A stretch of 64,000 nt of DNA from Gammaproteobacteria bacterium (GTDB lineage: Bacteria; Pseudomonadota; Gammaproteobacteria; Pseudomonadales; Azotimanducaceae): NCBI GenBank assembly GCA_009839505.1, contig VXPO01000155.1, positions 62,001 through 126,000 on the forward strand. The letters are read 5' to 3'. Positions 35,723-45,500 of this stretch are shown piece by piece. Position 1 is the stretch's first letter. Each line of letters begins with the position of its first letter. A program made the position numbers and the translations under genes. The notes under the pieces are model-generated. The model worked only from the letters and a program-made list of their open reading frames with translations. It did no database searches and was not told the DNA's origin.

Positions 35723-35792
35723 TTAAGAGCTTCCCCAGCGCGGCACAGGGATGTGCCGCCAAGCCCATGGACGGGCTTGATCAGAGGTTTCC
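35708..35792 (+). mobile_element. Multi-hairpin MITE-like element, copy 3 (internal deletion)
   Basis: This copy keeps hairpin 1 (CTGGGGAAGCTCT/AGAGCTTCCCCAG), hairpin 2 (GCGGCACA/TGTGCCGC) and the right arm of hairpin 5 with AGAGGTTT. It has lost about 68 bases covering hairpins 3 and 4 and the left arm of 5. The junction lies at a CAA that occurs at both ends of the missing part, so deletion by microhomology is likely. In stem 1 an A-T pair of copy 1 (CTAGGG/CCCTAG) is G-C here on both arms (CTGGGG/CCCCAG), a compensating change. It supplies the stop codon of the biotin carboxylase gene. Confidence 0.7.
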
Positions 35793-35809
35793 GGGAGGAA
35801 CCGACGTAG

Positions 35810-36712
35810 TCAGCGTTCGTCGACCAGGTTCCCTATCCTGTGCAGAAGATCGCTCGAATTCTCCACGACAACCAGCCACTCGCCGACCCGAAGCAGGTCG
35901 TCCGTCGAGGTCAGCCCTTCCAGCAACGCCGCCACCGACTTCGCCGTCGCCCCATCGAACTTCGACTCCGCCTGGCGGACGAGAATGGAACGCTCGCCCG
36001 CAAGCCGGTCTGCTTCCAGCGCTCGGCGTGCCGCCGCTTCCTCCCGGGCACGTTTCTCCGCCGTGTGTCGTGCGGCCGCTTCCTCGCTGGCACGCTCCTC
36101 CGCCGTATGTCGTGCGGCCGCCTCCTCCTCCGGTGTGGGCAGGTTCTCACCCACGACCGGGTCGTAGAGTCTGAGCACCCTACCGTCGAGCCACAGGTCA
36201 AGGCCCAGCGTCTCGCTGTGGAAGCCTCGCGTGCCGTTCGCCAAGACCGACTCCCGCATCGCCCGATAGCGCTTGCCGTTGAGTTCCAAACCCTGGAGCG
36301 AGGGCGTCAGCCACTCGGCGCGCGGGTCGTAGAGGAAGTACTCGGCAACGCCCCACTGCGCGTAGCGCCGCCTCTTCGTCCGCTCGTCCTCCCGCCGTGT
36401 CGAAGCCGAGGTGAGTTCGAGCGTGAACGCGGGAGGCTTCTCCTCCCAGATCTTGAACAGGTCCCTCGGACCCGCCTCGACCCCGAACGCGACGAAGATA
36501 TCCGGTGACAGGTGGCTTCGGGGATTGCCCTGCTCATCGTAGACCAGCAGGTTGGACCCGACGTAGACGTCCTCGCGTCCCGCCATGAACTTCCGGATGC
36601 CGTAGGCAACGTCGGTCAGGCGCAGAAAGTGTAGGTCGGTCTCCGCCACCGGTCTGCCGTCCGACGTCGGGTACTCAACGGCATCCGGTTCGACAACGAC
36701 GGCTTCGCTCAT
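35810..36712 (-). CDS. Uma2-family (DUF820) putative endonuclease with repeat-rich C-terminus
   Basis: This 300-residue protein has a PD-(D/E)XK nuclease-like Uma2/DUF820 domain at about residues 10-190, including LSPDIFVAFG, AFTLELTSASTR with the E-x-T core, and RYAQWGVAEYFLYDPR. A charged helical stretch follows, built of near-identical units (EEAAARHTAEERAS, EEAAARHTAEKRAR, EEAAARRALEADRL). The tail ends LRVGEWLVVVENSSDLLHRI. The family is abundant and often mobile, but its role is unclear. It lies antisense between two halves of the carboxylase gene set, next to a hairpin element. ATG 36712 (MSEAVVVEP) is preferred over the in-frame ATG at 36727. Confidence 0.8.
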   Translation of the reverse strand: MSEAVVVEPDAVEYPTSDGRPVAETDLHFLRLTDVAYGIRKFMAGREDVYVGSNLLVYDEQGNPRSHLSPDIFVAFGVEAGPRDLFKIWEEKPPAFTLELTSASTRREDERTKRRRYAQWGVAEYFLYDPRAEWLTPSLQGLELNGKRYRAMRESVLANGTRGFHSETLGLDLWLDGRVLRLYDPVVGENLPTPEEEAAARHTAEERASEEAAARHTAEKRAREEAAARRALEADRLAGERSILVRQAESKFDGATAKSVAALLEGLTSTDDLLRVGEWLVVVENSSDLLHRIGNLVDER

Positions 36713-36727
36713 GGGCCGATCCTCCAA

Positions 36728-37036
36728 AACCCCCTAGTACCGGTCACGCGCACGCGGCGGGCCGGCGGCACCTTGCGGCACGCGCGGCAAAACGTAGCAC
36801 GAGATCGGAAAGCCGCCAATCGGTGGAAGACTCTGTCCATGCTCAGCCTCGAACGGCTCTCAATACCCGACCGATTGTCTTCGCCCGCCATGCGTTCGTG
36901 TGTAGGCCGATGTCTCGGCAAGGTGTAGGTGAACTGCCCGATTCGACCAACCGCTTGCGGCCGACAGCGAAGCGGTCGCGCGACCGATCTGCTATAAACG
37001 CGCCGCGCTTCAGCGCGTGAGTGGGAGGGGCAAACC
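36728..37036 (+). promoter_or_regulatory. Upstream region of the BCCP gene: palindrome, -10-like site, leader hairpin
   Basis: This 309-base gap carries no gene that I can support. Near its right end are a perfect 14-bp palindrome CGGTCGCGCGACCG (36973-36986) and, six bases on, TATAAA (36993-36998), a good -10 without a good -35. A small hairpin CGCGC-TTCA-GCGCG (37004-37017) and a strong GGGAGGGG ribosome site (37022-37029) follow. The palindrome sits where the -35 should be, so activator-dependent control is possible. Confidence 0.4.
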
Positions 37037-37258
37037 ATGGCGAAGCTTGAGATCGAGAGCGAGGTCACCGGCAACGTGTGGAAGGTCGAGGTGGAAGCCG
37101 GCGCTCGGGTCGACGCGGGCGACGTGTTGATGATCCTCGAGTCCATGAAGATGGAGATTCCGGTAGAGGCTCCGGAAGACGGGACCGTGGCCGAGCTGCG
37201 GGTGACCGAGGAAGACGCCGTCGAGGAAGACCAGGTGATCGCGATCCTCGAAACCTAG
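37037..37258 (+). CDS. Biotin carboxyl carrier protein (short form)
   Basis: This 73-residue biotinyl/lipoyl domain is the swinging carrier of the acyl-CoA carboxylase. The biotinylation motif is ESMKMEIPV with the target Lys at about position 38, flanked by the usual beta strands (VWKVEVEAGARVDAGDVLMI, EDGTVAELRVTEEDAVEEDQ). It lacks the Pro/Ala-rich N-terminal region of AccB and so resembles carriers of propionyl-CoA carboxylase-type or decarboxylase systems. The carboxyltransferase gene follows after 22 bases. Confidence 0.93.
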   Translation: MAKLEIESEVTGNVWKVEVEAGARVDAGDVLMILESMKMEIPVEAPEDGTVAELRVTEEDAVEEDQVIAILET

Positions 37259-37280
37259 GGTTCGAGTACGGGACACGCCG

Positions 37281-38837
37281 ATGAGCTGGGAAGAGGAAGT
37301 TCGAGAGATCCAACGGCGCCGGCGGCTGGCGAAACAGCAGGGCGGCAAGGACGGGATCGCCAAGCAGCATGCCCGCGGCCGGCTCACCATCCGCGAACGC
37401 ATCGACGCGCTGCTCGATCCCGGGTCGTTCCAGGAACAGGGTCAGGCCACGGCCATCCCCGACTACGACGACAACGATGAACTGACTGGCTTCGTGCCGG
37501 CCAACTACGTCGTCGGTTTCGGACGCATCGAGGGACGCCGGGTGGTGGTCGGGGGTGAGGACTTCACCCTGAAGGGCGGTTCACCCAACGCCGCCGGATT
37601 GCGCAAGAGCGTCTACGCCGAACACCTCGCGGTGCAGTACAAGATACCGCTGGTGCGGTCTCTCGAAGGCGGGGGCGGCAGCGTCAGGGGTGGCGGCGGA
37701 CGGCGCGGCGGCACCGTCGGCGAGCCGGTGTACGCCACGCCCCGGTTCCGCATCATCGCCGACGCCATGGGCGAGGTTCCCGTGGTGTCGATGGCGGCGG
37801 GGGCCGTGGCCGGATTCCCGGCCGGACGCCTGGTCGCGTCGCACTTCTCCATCATGACGCGCCACACCGCGCAGGTGATGATCGGCGGCCCGGCCCTGGT
37901 GGAGCGCGCACTGGGCGTCAGCCTCACCAAGGACGAGCTTGGCGGCGCTCACATCCACGCCAAGAGCGGCATCGTCGACAACATCGCCGAGGACGAGTAC
38001 GACCTGTTCAGCAAGGTCCGCCGGTTTCTCAGCTACCTGCCCACCAACATTCACCAGCGCGCACCCCGGATCGCCTCGGAGGATGATCCCGAACGCATGG
38101 AGGAGGAACTGCTGACCGCCGTTCCGCGAGACTCCAACGCCCCCTTCGACATGCGCGAGATCATCGCCATGATCATGGACCGAGACTCGTTCTTCGAGAT
38201 CGCGCCGGGCTACGGCACCAGCCAGATCGCCGGCCTCGCCCGCCTCGACGGGCAGCCGGTCGGTGTACTCGCCAACGACAACCGCGTGTACGCCGGCGCG
38301 ATGACCGCGGACGCGGGTCAGAAGTACCGCCGCTTCGTGGAGATGTGCGACACCTTCCACCTGCCGGTGGTCAACTTCATCGACCAACCCGGCTTCATGA
38401 TCGGCCCCGAGGCAGAGCGCAACGGGACCATCCGTTACGGCATGGCCGCTGTCTGTGCGGCCGCCCAGGCGAGCGTGCCGTGGGCGGCAATCCAGGTGCA
38501 CAAGGGTTTCGGCGTCGCCACCGCCGCGCATTACGCCCCGGACAACTACGTCCTTGCCTGGCCCTCCGTGGAGAGCGGTGCGCTACCCTTGGAAGGCGGT
38601 GTCGCGGTGGCCTTCCACCGCGAGATCGCGGCCGCCGACGATCCCGACGCCAAGCGGCGGGAACTGGAGGAACGTCTGCGCAGTGCCCGTTCGCCCTACC
38701 CCCGCGCCGAGTCGTTCGCGGTGCACGAACTCATCGACCCGCGCGAGACCCGACCGACGCTGTGCCGCTGGGTCGATTGGATCCAGCCCCGCCTGGACGA
38801 GTTGAAGGGACCGACCCGTTTCCCAATGCGACCCTGA
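37281..38837 (+). CDS. Acyl-CoA carboxylase carboxyltransferase subunit
   Basis: This 518-residue carboxyltransferase of the propionyl-/methylcrotonyl-CoA carboxylase beta family moves the carboxyl group from biotin to an acyl-CoA. It has two crotonase-like halves. The first shows KQHARGRLTIRERIDALLDP and IPLVRSLEGGGGSVRGGGG with the oxyanion glycines. The second shows GTSQIAGLARLDGQPVGVLAND, VNFIDQPGFMIGPEAE and MAAVCAAAQASVPWAAIQVH. The substrate (acetyl-, propionyl- or other acyl-CoA) cannot be read from the sequence. It works with the carrier at 37037 and presumably the biotin carboxylase at 34403. Confidence 0.9.
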   Translation: MSWEEEVREIQRRRRLAKQQGGKDGIAKQHARGRLTIRERIDALLDPGSFQEQGQATAIPDYDDNDELTGFVPANYVVGFGRIEGRRVVVGGEDFTLKGGSPNAAGLRKSVYAEHLAVQYKIPLVRSLEGGGGSVRGGGGRRGGTVGEPVYATPRFRIIADAMGEVPVVSMAAGAVAGFPAGRLVASHFSIMTRHTAQVMIGGPALVERALGVSLTKDELGGAHIHAKSGIVDNIAEDEYDLFSKVRRFLSYLPTNIHQRAPRIASEDDPERMEEELLTAVPRDSNAPFDMREIIAMIMDRDSFFEIAPGYGTSQIAGLARLDGQPVGVLANDNRVYAGAMTADAGQKYRRFVEMCDTFHLPVVNFIDQPGFMIGPEAERNGTIRYGMAAVCAAAQASVPWAAIQVHKGFGVATAAHYAPDNYVLAWPSVESGALPLEGGVAVAFHREIAAADDPDAKRRELEERLRSARSPYPRAESFAVHELIDPRETRPTLCRWVDWIQPRLDELKGPTRFPMRP

Positions 38838-38852
38838 CTCGAACGTGGCCGG

Positions 38853-40385
38853 TCAATACCACGGCCTGTTGTTCACCTCGGCTTTGAACAGCATGTAGTC
38901 GCGTAGTCGACGGGCCGTGTCGTGGTCGATGAACGGTACCGAGACATTGCCCGAGGCGAGGGAGACCGACAGGGTGGCGAGTCCCCTGCGTCGCTGCAGA
39001 GGCGATTGCCGGACGGTCACCCGCTGCACCTTGCGGAACCCGAACGCGTCCACGCGCCTGGCAAGCAATCCGGATCGGGACGCCAAGCCGTCGTCGTCGT
39101 GCAGGTACGCCTGACGGCGCCAGCGCAGCCACGCCAACGGTACCGAGAGCCCGATCCAGGCGAGACACACAAGACCTGCGGCGCCCCAAAAAAGCGACAG
39201 CACGATGGTAGCGACGACGGCCGGGACCAGACCTCCCCATAGGACTCCCGGCCACATGAAGTACGGCGAGACCGCCACATAGGCATCGCACTCGGGGGCG
39301 ATCCGCATGGCCGGGTTTTCGTCGGCGATGGTTCGCCTGCGCACCTCCTCCACCTGCCGCTCGTTCAACAGCGGAACCCTGAGTTTCTCCACGGCATCGG
39401 ACGAGGGGGCGGCATTGCCGCTGGTGGCGGGCACGGCATCCAGACGAAACCGCTGCAACCGGCGCATGATCAATCCCTGGACGACATGCAGCTGCTGGAT
39501 CTTGCTCACCTCCACGACCACGTCCCTACGCGTCAGCAGGCCGGCGTGGGAGCTCACGGCACTCGCTTCCTGGCGCAACTCGAAGCCGTGGTAGCGGAGG
39601 AAGGCCCACGCGATGGAAGCAAGGATCAGCAGCCCGACCACGCCGATCACCAACCCCACCGCGACAACAAGGCCAGCAAGGAAACCGAGGCCCACGACCC
39701 CCACGACCGCCTCGCGTGCGACGTTGAACAGAGCGTCCAGCACCTCCCTGGACCCTTGGTAGAGGAACGACAGCACGGCAACCCCCGCGACCAGTATCTG
39801 GGTCACCCTGGGGTCCGTCAGGCCGACGAGCGCCACGTCCCGTGGTTCAAGACGGAGGATGACCGCGCCGCGGGTCTCCGCAACCGATTCGGAGGGTGCC
39901 ACTGCGCTGGTGTCGACCCGCTCCCGCAACAGGTCGGTGAATTCGGGTGTGACGGCGGGTAGATAACCTTCGTTGCCGGTGGAACCCGCGGTGTCGAAGC
40001 GAATCGTGACGAGGCCAAGCATCCGGTAGACGAGGGATTGTTCCGTGCTTATTCCCTGGATGCGATCGAACCGCATGTCGAGCTGGGTCTTCCTTACGAC
40101 GCCCTGCCGGATGAGCACCCGCTCGTCGTCCACCTTGAATCGGAAGTGCAGGTAGCGGATCACTGCGACGACCGCCAGCACCAGCAGCACGAGGACCACG
40201 GCGGTAGCCGCAAGCAGCACATGCTGTTTCAGTAGTACGAACAGGCCCGCAGCGGACGCCAGCACGTTGGTGCCGTTGGCGACGAGCTTCCTGACGGTAC
40301 GACCGAAGAAGAACAGCACCGCAACTGGTGCCGTTCGTCGCCAGGCAGTTCCTGTTCCAGCCTTGGGCTCGTGGAGATTCAGCAC
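38853..40385 (-). CDS. PH-domain membrane protein, YdbT-like
   Basis: This 510-residue inner-membrane protein has three bacterial PH (bPH2, DUF304) domains and about six membrane helices in pairs: NVLASAAGLFVLLKQHVLLA/AVVLVLLVLAVVAVIRYL, a middle set (VGLGFLAGLVVAVGLVIGVV), and VLWGGLVPAVVATIVLSLFW. PH signatures are RQGVVRKTQLDMRFDRIQGI, SHAGLLTRRDVVVEVSKIQQ and ARRVDAFGFRKVQRVTVRQS. The size matches E. coli YdbT, but the usual small partner YdbS is not adjacent. A GTG at 40385, overlapping the hydrolase stop, is chosen as start; the open frame further upstream is antiphase to that gene. Confidence 0.82.
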   Translation of the reverse strand: MLNLHEPKAGTGTAWRRTAPVAVLFFFGRTVRKLVANGTNVLASAAGLFVLLKQHVLLAATAVVLVLLVLAVVAVIRYLHFRFKVDDERVLIRQGVVRKTQLDMRFDRIQGISTEQSLVYRMLGLVTIRFDTAGSTGNEGYLPAVTPEFTDLLRERVDTSAVAPSESVAETRGAVILRLEPRDVALVGLTDPRVTQILVAGVAVLSFLYQGSREVLDALFNVAREAVVGVVGLGFLAGLVVAVGLVIGVVGLLILASIAWAFLRYHGFELRQEASAVSSHAGLLTRRDVVVEVSKIQQLHVVQGLIMRRLQRFRLDAVPATSGNAAPSSDAVEKLRVPLLNERQVEEVRRRTIADENPAMRIAPECDAYVAVSPYFMWPGVLWGGLVPAVVATIVLSLFWGAAGLVCLAWIGLSVPLAWLRWRRQAYLHDDDGLASRSGLLARRVDAFGFRKVQRVTVRQSPLQRRRGLATLSVSLASGNVSVPFIDHDTARRLRDYMLFKAEVNNRPWY

Positions 40386-41257
40386 TTGGCCAAGGCACGC
40401 TTGAGTGCCGTCTCGAAGTCCGCCGGTTGATCGATCCAAGCCGCGTGGCCGGCGTCCTTGAGAACAACCAACTCCACGTTCGGCAAAGGCTCGAGCGTCC
40501 TTTGCCAGAACGGCAGGCCTATGCGGATGTGCTCCTGATCGCCATTGATGACGGTGACGGGGTTGCCAAACGCCTTCAGCACAGGTGTGAAGTCCTGTCC
40601 ATGTGGAGCCGTCTTGGCGGTGGCAATGCCCACCGCCTCGTTGTAGTGGATGCGGCCACCCCGCAGCTGTCGCCAGCGGTCCACGTGGTAGAGGTTGCCT
40701 GCAGCGAATTGGATCCGCCACTGCCGCGTCCGATCCTTGGCGGAGAGCACGTCGCCACCGAGCCCTTCGACGTCAAGCTGCTGCCGGGCGCGCCTCTCGT
40801 AGCGCTCCTGCGAGTCGTCGGTCAACGGGATCGAGAGCTCCTCGAACTCGTCGGGCGTCGGGTAGCGGATGGGCAACGAGCCCACCAGTACGAGTCCCCG
40901 TGCGCCCTGCGGGTAGCGTTCCACGTAGCTCATCGCCAGCATGGCGCCGGCGGAGTGCGCGATGATCGGCACCGGTTCGTCGCCCGCCAACTCCCGGCGA
41001 AGCAGCTCGAGGTCTTCAACGTTGCTGCTGTGCGAAATGTGCGCCTCGTCGCAGGGCGACAGCAGCGCGCCGCGCTGGTCGTAGAGCACGACCCGGAACT
41101 CGGGCTCGAGGCACCTGACCGCGTCCGCCAGGTAGCTGTGGCTGTGGCCGGGACCCCCGTGCAGCACCACCACGGGCGGGCCTTCGCCGCGCTCCACGAC
41201 GCATAGGGTGCAGTGCCTGTCCGCGGTGTCGAGATACCACTCTTCCGGCAGCGTCAT
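40379..41257 (-). CDS. Alpha/beta hydrolase, proline iminopeptidase-like
   Basis: This 292-residue alpha/beta-hydrolase has the oxyanion motif VVLHGGPGHSHSYLA, the DQRG segment VVLYDQRGALLSP, the nucleophile elbow IIAHSAGAMLAMSY (Ser in H-S-A-G) and the catalytic His in LKDAGHAAWIDQP. HGGPG together with DQRG is characteristic of prolyl aminopeptidases and related amidases. No signal peptide is seen. It overlaps the YdbT-like gene by seven bases and lies about 95 bases after thyX. Confidence 0.83.
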   Translation of the reverse strand: MTLPEEWYLDTADRHCTLCVVERGEGPPVVVLHGGPGHSHSYLADAVRCLEPEFRVVLYDQRGALLSPCDEAHISHSSNVEDLELLRRELAGDEPVPIIAHSAGAMLAMSYVERYPQGARGLVLVGSLPIRYPTPDEFEELSIPLTDDSQERYERRARQQLDVEGLGGDVLSAKDRTRQWRIQFAAGNLYHVDRWRQLRGGRIHYNEAVGIATAKTAPHGQDFTPVLKAFGNPVTVINGDQEHIRIGLPFWQRTLEPLPNVELVVLKDAGHAAWIDQPADFETALKRALAKC

Positions 41258-41353
41258 GACCGCACTTCGTTGAGGAAGTCCCGAACAGGCCGTCGGCGTA
41301 ACCGCACCCCCCGAGGGACGGGTTGTGATAGGCCGTGAGCGCGAACGACTCGG

Positions 41354-42361
41354 TCAGTCAACGCCTTGGCGCTCCGTGCGCCGTTCCGGCTCGGGCACCG
41401 CAGCCAGCATCTTCTCTTCCATCTCTTCGGCGCTGCGCATGTCCGCCAGGTCCAGGCTGAAGTCCGGTCGATCCGGGGCCTCGATCTTGGCAAGGAGTTC
41501 GCGAATCTCGCGCGGTGCGAGTCCCAGTTCCCGGAGTTCGGCGCGGCCGAGGCCCGAGACGCCGTCGCGCACCCCGATCCCGCCGTCCTCGACGCGCAGC
41601 AGCTTGGCGAGCGCCATTCGTTCGGCGTGGCTCAACCGAGCGCCGAGGACGTTGTAGTCGAGCCACGCCTCGTACGCGATGGGGGCGACCCGGGCCAGCA
41701 TGCCAGCCATCACCCGGCCGTACTCCTGGATTTCCCACTGGGCGTGGTCGTCCACCCGCAGGGTCAGGAAGTGCAGCAGGTTGTGCAGATCGATCTTCCA
41801 GTACCACTGGGTGTAGGTCGACAGCGGCAGGTCGATCCGGGCGAGCTCCCGGGCCACGTCCTCGGCCAGCAGCCAGCCGTACGTGTCGGCGGCGTGTTGG
41901 CGGAGTTCCTGCCAGCGACCGACGGCGTCGGCGTGGAGTTCGACAGGTGCCGGGTCGGCCTCGCGGCCCTGGTTGTTGACGCTGCTCTGATGCGCGAAGT
42001 GAGCGTGCTCGGGCTCGTAGAACAGCAGCGGCAGGAGGCTGTAGCGGGCGCTGTACTCGTTCACCGACGCCGTTCGATGACGCACCCACTGGCGGGCCAC
42101 GAACATCGGCATGGAGCAGTGGAACTTGAACTCGACCATCTCGCTGGGCGTGGTATGGGCGTGGCGCTGCAGGTAGCGGACCAGGCCGCGGGTCTGGCTG
42201 ACCCGGCGCGTCCCCGCGCCGTAGCTCACCCGGGCGGCGCTCTCGATGTCCTGGTCCGTGCCCATGTAATCCACGAGCGCCACGAAACCGTGGTCGAGCA
42301 CCGGAAAGTAGCCGCCGAGGATCTCCTCGGCCGCCTCGGCGGTGGGACGTTTGGTTTCCAT
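41354..42361 (-). CDS. thyX: Flavin-dependent thymidylate synthase
   Basis: ThyX makes dTMP from dUMP with methylene-THF and FADH2. The signature RHRTASVNEYSARYS (RHRxxSxNExSxRY) is present near residue 95, with HTTPSEMVEFKFHCSMPMFV before it and PLSTYTQWYWKIDLHNLLHFL after it. The 335-residue protein is longer than the minimal ThyX. The extra C-terminal about 90 residues (from HAERMALAKLL) are charged and helical. The ATG at 42361 gives METKRP...; the longer open frame upstream overlaps the divergent promoter region. No thyA is seen here. Confidence 0.93.
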   Translation of the reverse strand: METKRPTAEAAEEILGGYFPVLDHGFVALVDYMGTDQDIESAARVSYGAGTRRVSQTRGLVRYLQRHAHTTPSEMVEFKFHCSMPMFVARQWVRHRTASVNEYSARYSLLPLLFYEPEHAHFAHQSSVNNQGREADPAPVELHADAVGRWQELRQHAADTYGWLLAEDVARELARIDLPLSTYTQWYWKIDLHNLLHFLTLRVDDHAQWEIQEYGRVMAGMLARVAPIAYEAWLDYNVLGARLSHAERMALAKLLRVEDGGIGVRDGVSGLGRAELRELGLAPREIRELLAKIEAPDRPDFSLDLADMRSAEEMEEKMLAAVPEPERRTERQGVD

Positions 42362-42534
42362 CGGACTCGGCGCACAGTGCTTTGCCGGCGACAGTAGCAC
42401 GGTCGCGCCGCGTGCGGGCATGTTGAGAGCGACGACCGAAGGCCATGCGTACATTGCCTTGCGCCCGGTGTGCGTCACATTGACAATCACCGCTCTTGGA
42501 CATAGAGGCTCGGAGCCCCGGCTTCGGTCGACAG

Positions 42535-45500
42535 ATGCAGATGAGACCCTCACCGAATCGCCCTTGGCCGCTGGCCGCGCTGCTGCTGGTAGTCGCAGCG
42601 CACGCCGGTGTGCAAGCCGCCGAGCAGAGAACCGAGTATTCGACTGTCGACCTGATCGCCGAGCAGACCTCTCTGCCGGCAGACGGCGGCACGGTGACCC
42701 TCGGTTTACACCTCGAACCGGATTCCGGCTGGCACGCCTACTGGACCAATCCCGGCGACGCCGGCAAGGAGGCGTCCATCCGCTGGACCCTGCCGGAAGG
42801 CTTCGAGGCGGGCGAACTGCAGTTTCCCGCGCCCCACGTCATCCCGTTCGACGTGTTCAACACCTACGCCTTCGACGAAGCCATCCTGCTACTCGCCGAC
42901 ATTGCCGTTCCTTCGCTGGCGGGGGGCGACGTCGAACTCAAGGGTCGGGCGAGCTGGGTCGTCTGCGACGACGAGCTATGCGTGCCGGAGCGCGCTGAAC
43001 TGAACTTGACGCTGCCGGTCGGCGACGGCGCCCTCGCCACCGACAACGAAGCGCGCTTCGCCGCAGCAAGGGCAAAGCAGCCCGAAGCCGTCGACTGGCC
43101 GGCCCGTTTCGAGGTCGTGGGCGATCGGGTCAACATCGGCGTCGCCCTGCCCCACGCGGCACTGGACCCGTACCTGTTCGTCGAGACCCGGCGCCTTGTC
43201 CGCTACGACGAGCAGTCGAGTGCCGAGACCGCCAACGGTTTGCGCTTCTCCATGGCCGCCGGCACGCGGGCAGACAGCATCGAAGCCACGCGGGCCGTTC
43301 TCAGCCACCAGGACGCCGACGGCCAACCGCACAGCGTGCTGCTCGACATCACCCGCGCCGAAGGGACGCTGGACGATGCCATGGCTGCGGCCGGGACGGC
43401 ATCGCAGGCTAGCGGCGGCGGTGCGGGTGCGGGTACGACGGGCGTGACCACGACGGTGGCCGGCGTCGCCACGGCCATGCTGTTCGGCCTGCTTGGCGGC
43501 ATCATCCTGAACCTGATGCCCTGCGTCTTTCCGATCCTAAGCATGAAAGCGCTCGGCCTCGTCGAGATGTCCGGCGCGGACCGCCGGACCGCCCGGTCGA
43601 GCGGCGTGTTCTACACCATCGGCATCCTGGTTGCATTCGCCGCCATCGCCGTCGCGCTCATCGCGCTGCGCGAAGCAGGTTCTGCGGCCGGTTGGGGCTT
43701 TCAGATGCAGTTGCCGCTGGTCAACCTCGGTCTCGGCCTGCTGATGGTCGCCATCGGCCTCAACCTCGCGGGCGTGTTCGAGTTCGGCACGCGGCTGATG
43801 GGCGTCGGCCAGTCGCTAACCGCCGACGACGCCGGTAGCGAACAACGCAAGGCTTTCTTCACCGGGCTGTTGGCGGTGATGGTCGCCACGCCTTGTACCG
43901 CACCGTTCATGGCGGGCGCCCTCGGCTACGCCCTGTCGCAACCGGCGGTCGTGGCGCTGGCCGTGTTCCTTGCCCTGGGCCTAGGTCTCGCGTTGCCTTA
44001 CCTGCTGCTGTCCTTCGTCCCGGCGCTCGGCCGAGTTCTGCCGCGACCGGGGCCGTGGATGGCGAAGCTTCGAGCCGTGCTCGCGTTCCCGATGTTCGCC
44101 ACCGCGTTGTGGCTGTTTTGGATCGTCGGTCGCCAACTCGGCGCTTCTTCCATGGCCGTCGCGATTCTCGCCGCGCTGCTGCTGGCGTTCGGGCTGTGGG
44201 CCTACGGCCAGGCGGCCGGTGCCACGCGACGCTGGGCCTGGCATGCCACAGCCCTGGTGGGCGCTGTCGCCTGCGTGGTCGCCAGCGTCCAGCTCGAGGA
44301 TTTCCGTGCCGAGCCCCAGGTCGCTGGTGAAGTCTCGGCGGGCACCCTGGGCAACCTCGAGCTGGAACACTTCGATGCCGAACGGCTTGTGGGCTACATT
44401 GAGGAGGGCCAACCGGCGTTCGTCTACTTCACCGCCGACTGGTGCTTGAGCTGCAAGGCCAACGAGCGGGCCGCACTCGCCACCGATGCCGTGGGCGAGG
44501 CCATGACCGAACGCGGCATCAAGGTGGTGGAAGCCGACTGGACCACCGAAGATCCGGTGATCACCGAGTGGCTCGAGATGTACGACCGCGTCGGCGTGCC
44601 GCTGTACCTGTACTTCCCGCAGGGCTCGACGCCCGAGACCGCCGCGGTGCTGCCGCAGATCCTCCTGCCGCAGATCGTCATCGACGCCATCGACGCCGCC
44701 GATACGGCGGCAACGGTGGCGTTGGCCGATTGGGGCCCGGTGCAGAACTACCTGGACCTCGACAAGGTGTGGCATGAAATCGACGACGAGATCACCGCAT
44801 CGGACGCCACCGACGAAGAGAAGGACCGTCGCCGCGAGGAGGAGCGCGGGCCGCATCCGGACATCGAGCCGGCGGCGGCAGCGGCCAAGGCCATCGTCGC
44901 TCTTGGCGAGCACGAGCGGACGGTGGACGCTGCGGTCTTTCTGGCCGAACAGACTGCCGAAACCGACGACGTGGCGGCAGGCGCACTCGCTCTCATGCGC
45001 CATGCCCCGGACCACGAGGACTGGCCGCTGCTGCTCTGGAACGTCGACTTCCGCGTAGGTCCCGGCGAGAACGAAGCCGTCGACGCGCTGTTCGAGACCC
45101 TGGCCGGCGACTCCACCAACGCCGTGCGCCGCGCCACGGCCCGCTACTACCTGGCATCGAGGCACATCCGCCAAGTCAACGACATCGCTACGGCTCCTGA
45201 GGATCGCGAGAAGCACCGAGAGGCCGCCTTCGCCGCGGCCGAGGGGCTAAGCAACGACGTCGAGAACGAACCGTTCAGGACACGGAGGGACCGGGATCCA
45301 ATTACGCTGGCCGAGGCCCAGAAGAACCTGTTGAACAGCTTCGGCTTCGCGGTCGGAGGAGCCTTGCCAGACGTCAAGGCGGCGACCCTGGACGGCGGCG
45401 AGGAGAGCTTTTCCGCCTACGCCGACCAGGTGGTCCTGCTCGACTTCTGGGCGACCTGGTGCGGGCCGTGCGTCCAATCGCTACCCAAGCTACGCGAGCT

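Noticed and set aside
41258..41353. Possible small RNA between the hydrolase gene and thyX
   Set aside because: The sequence has some pairing potential but no clear promoter, terminator or known RNA pattern.
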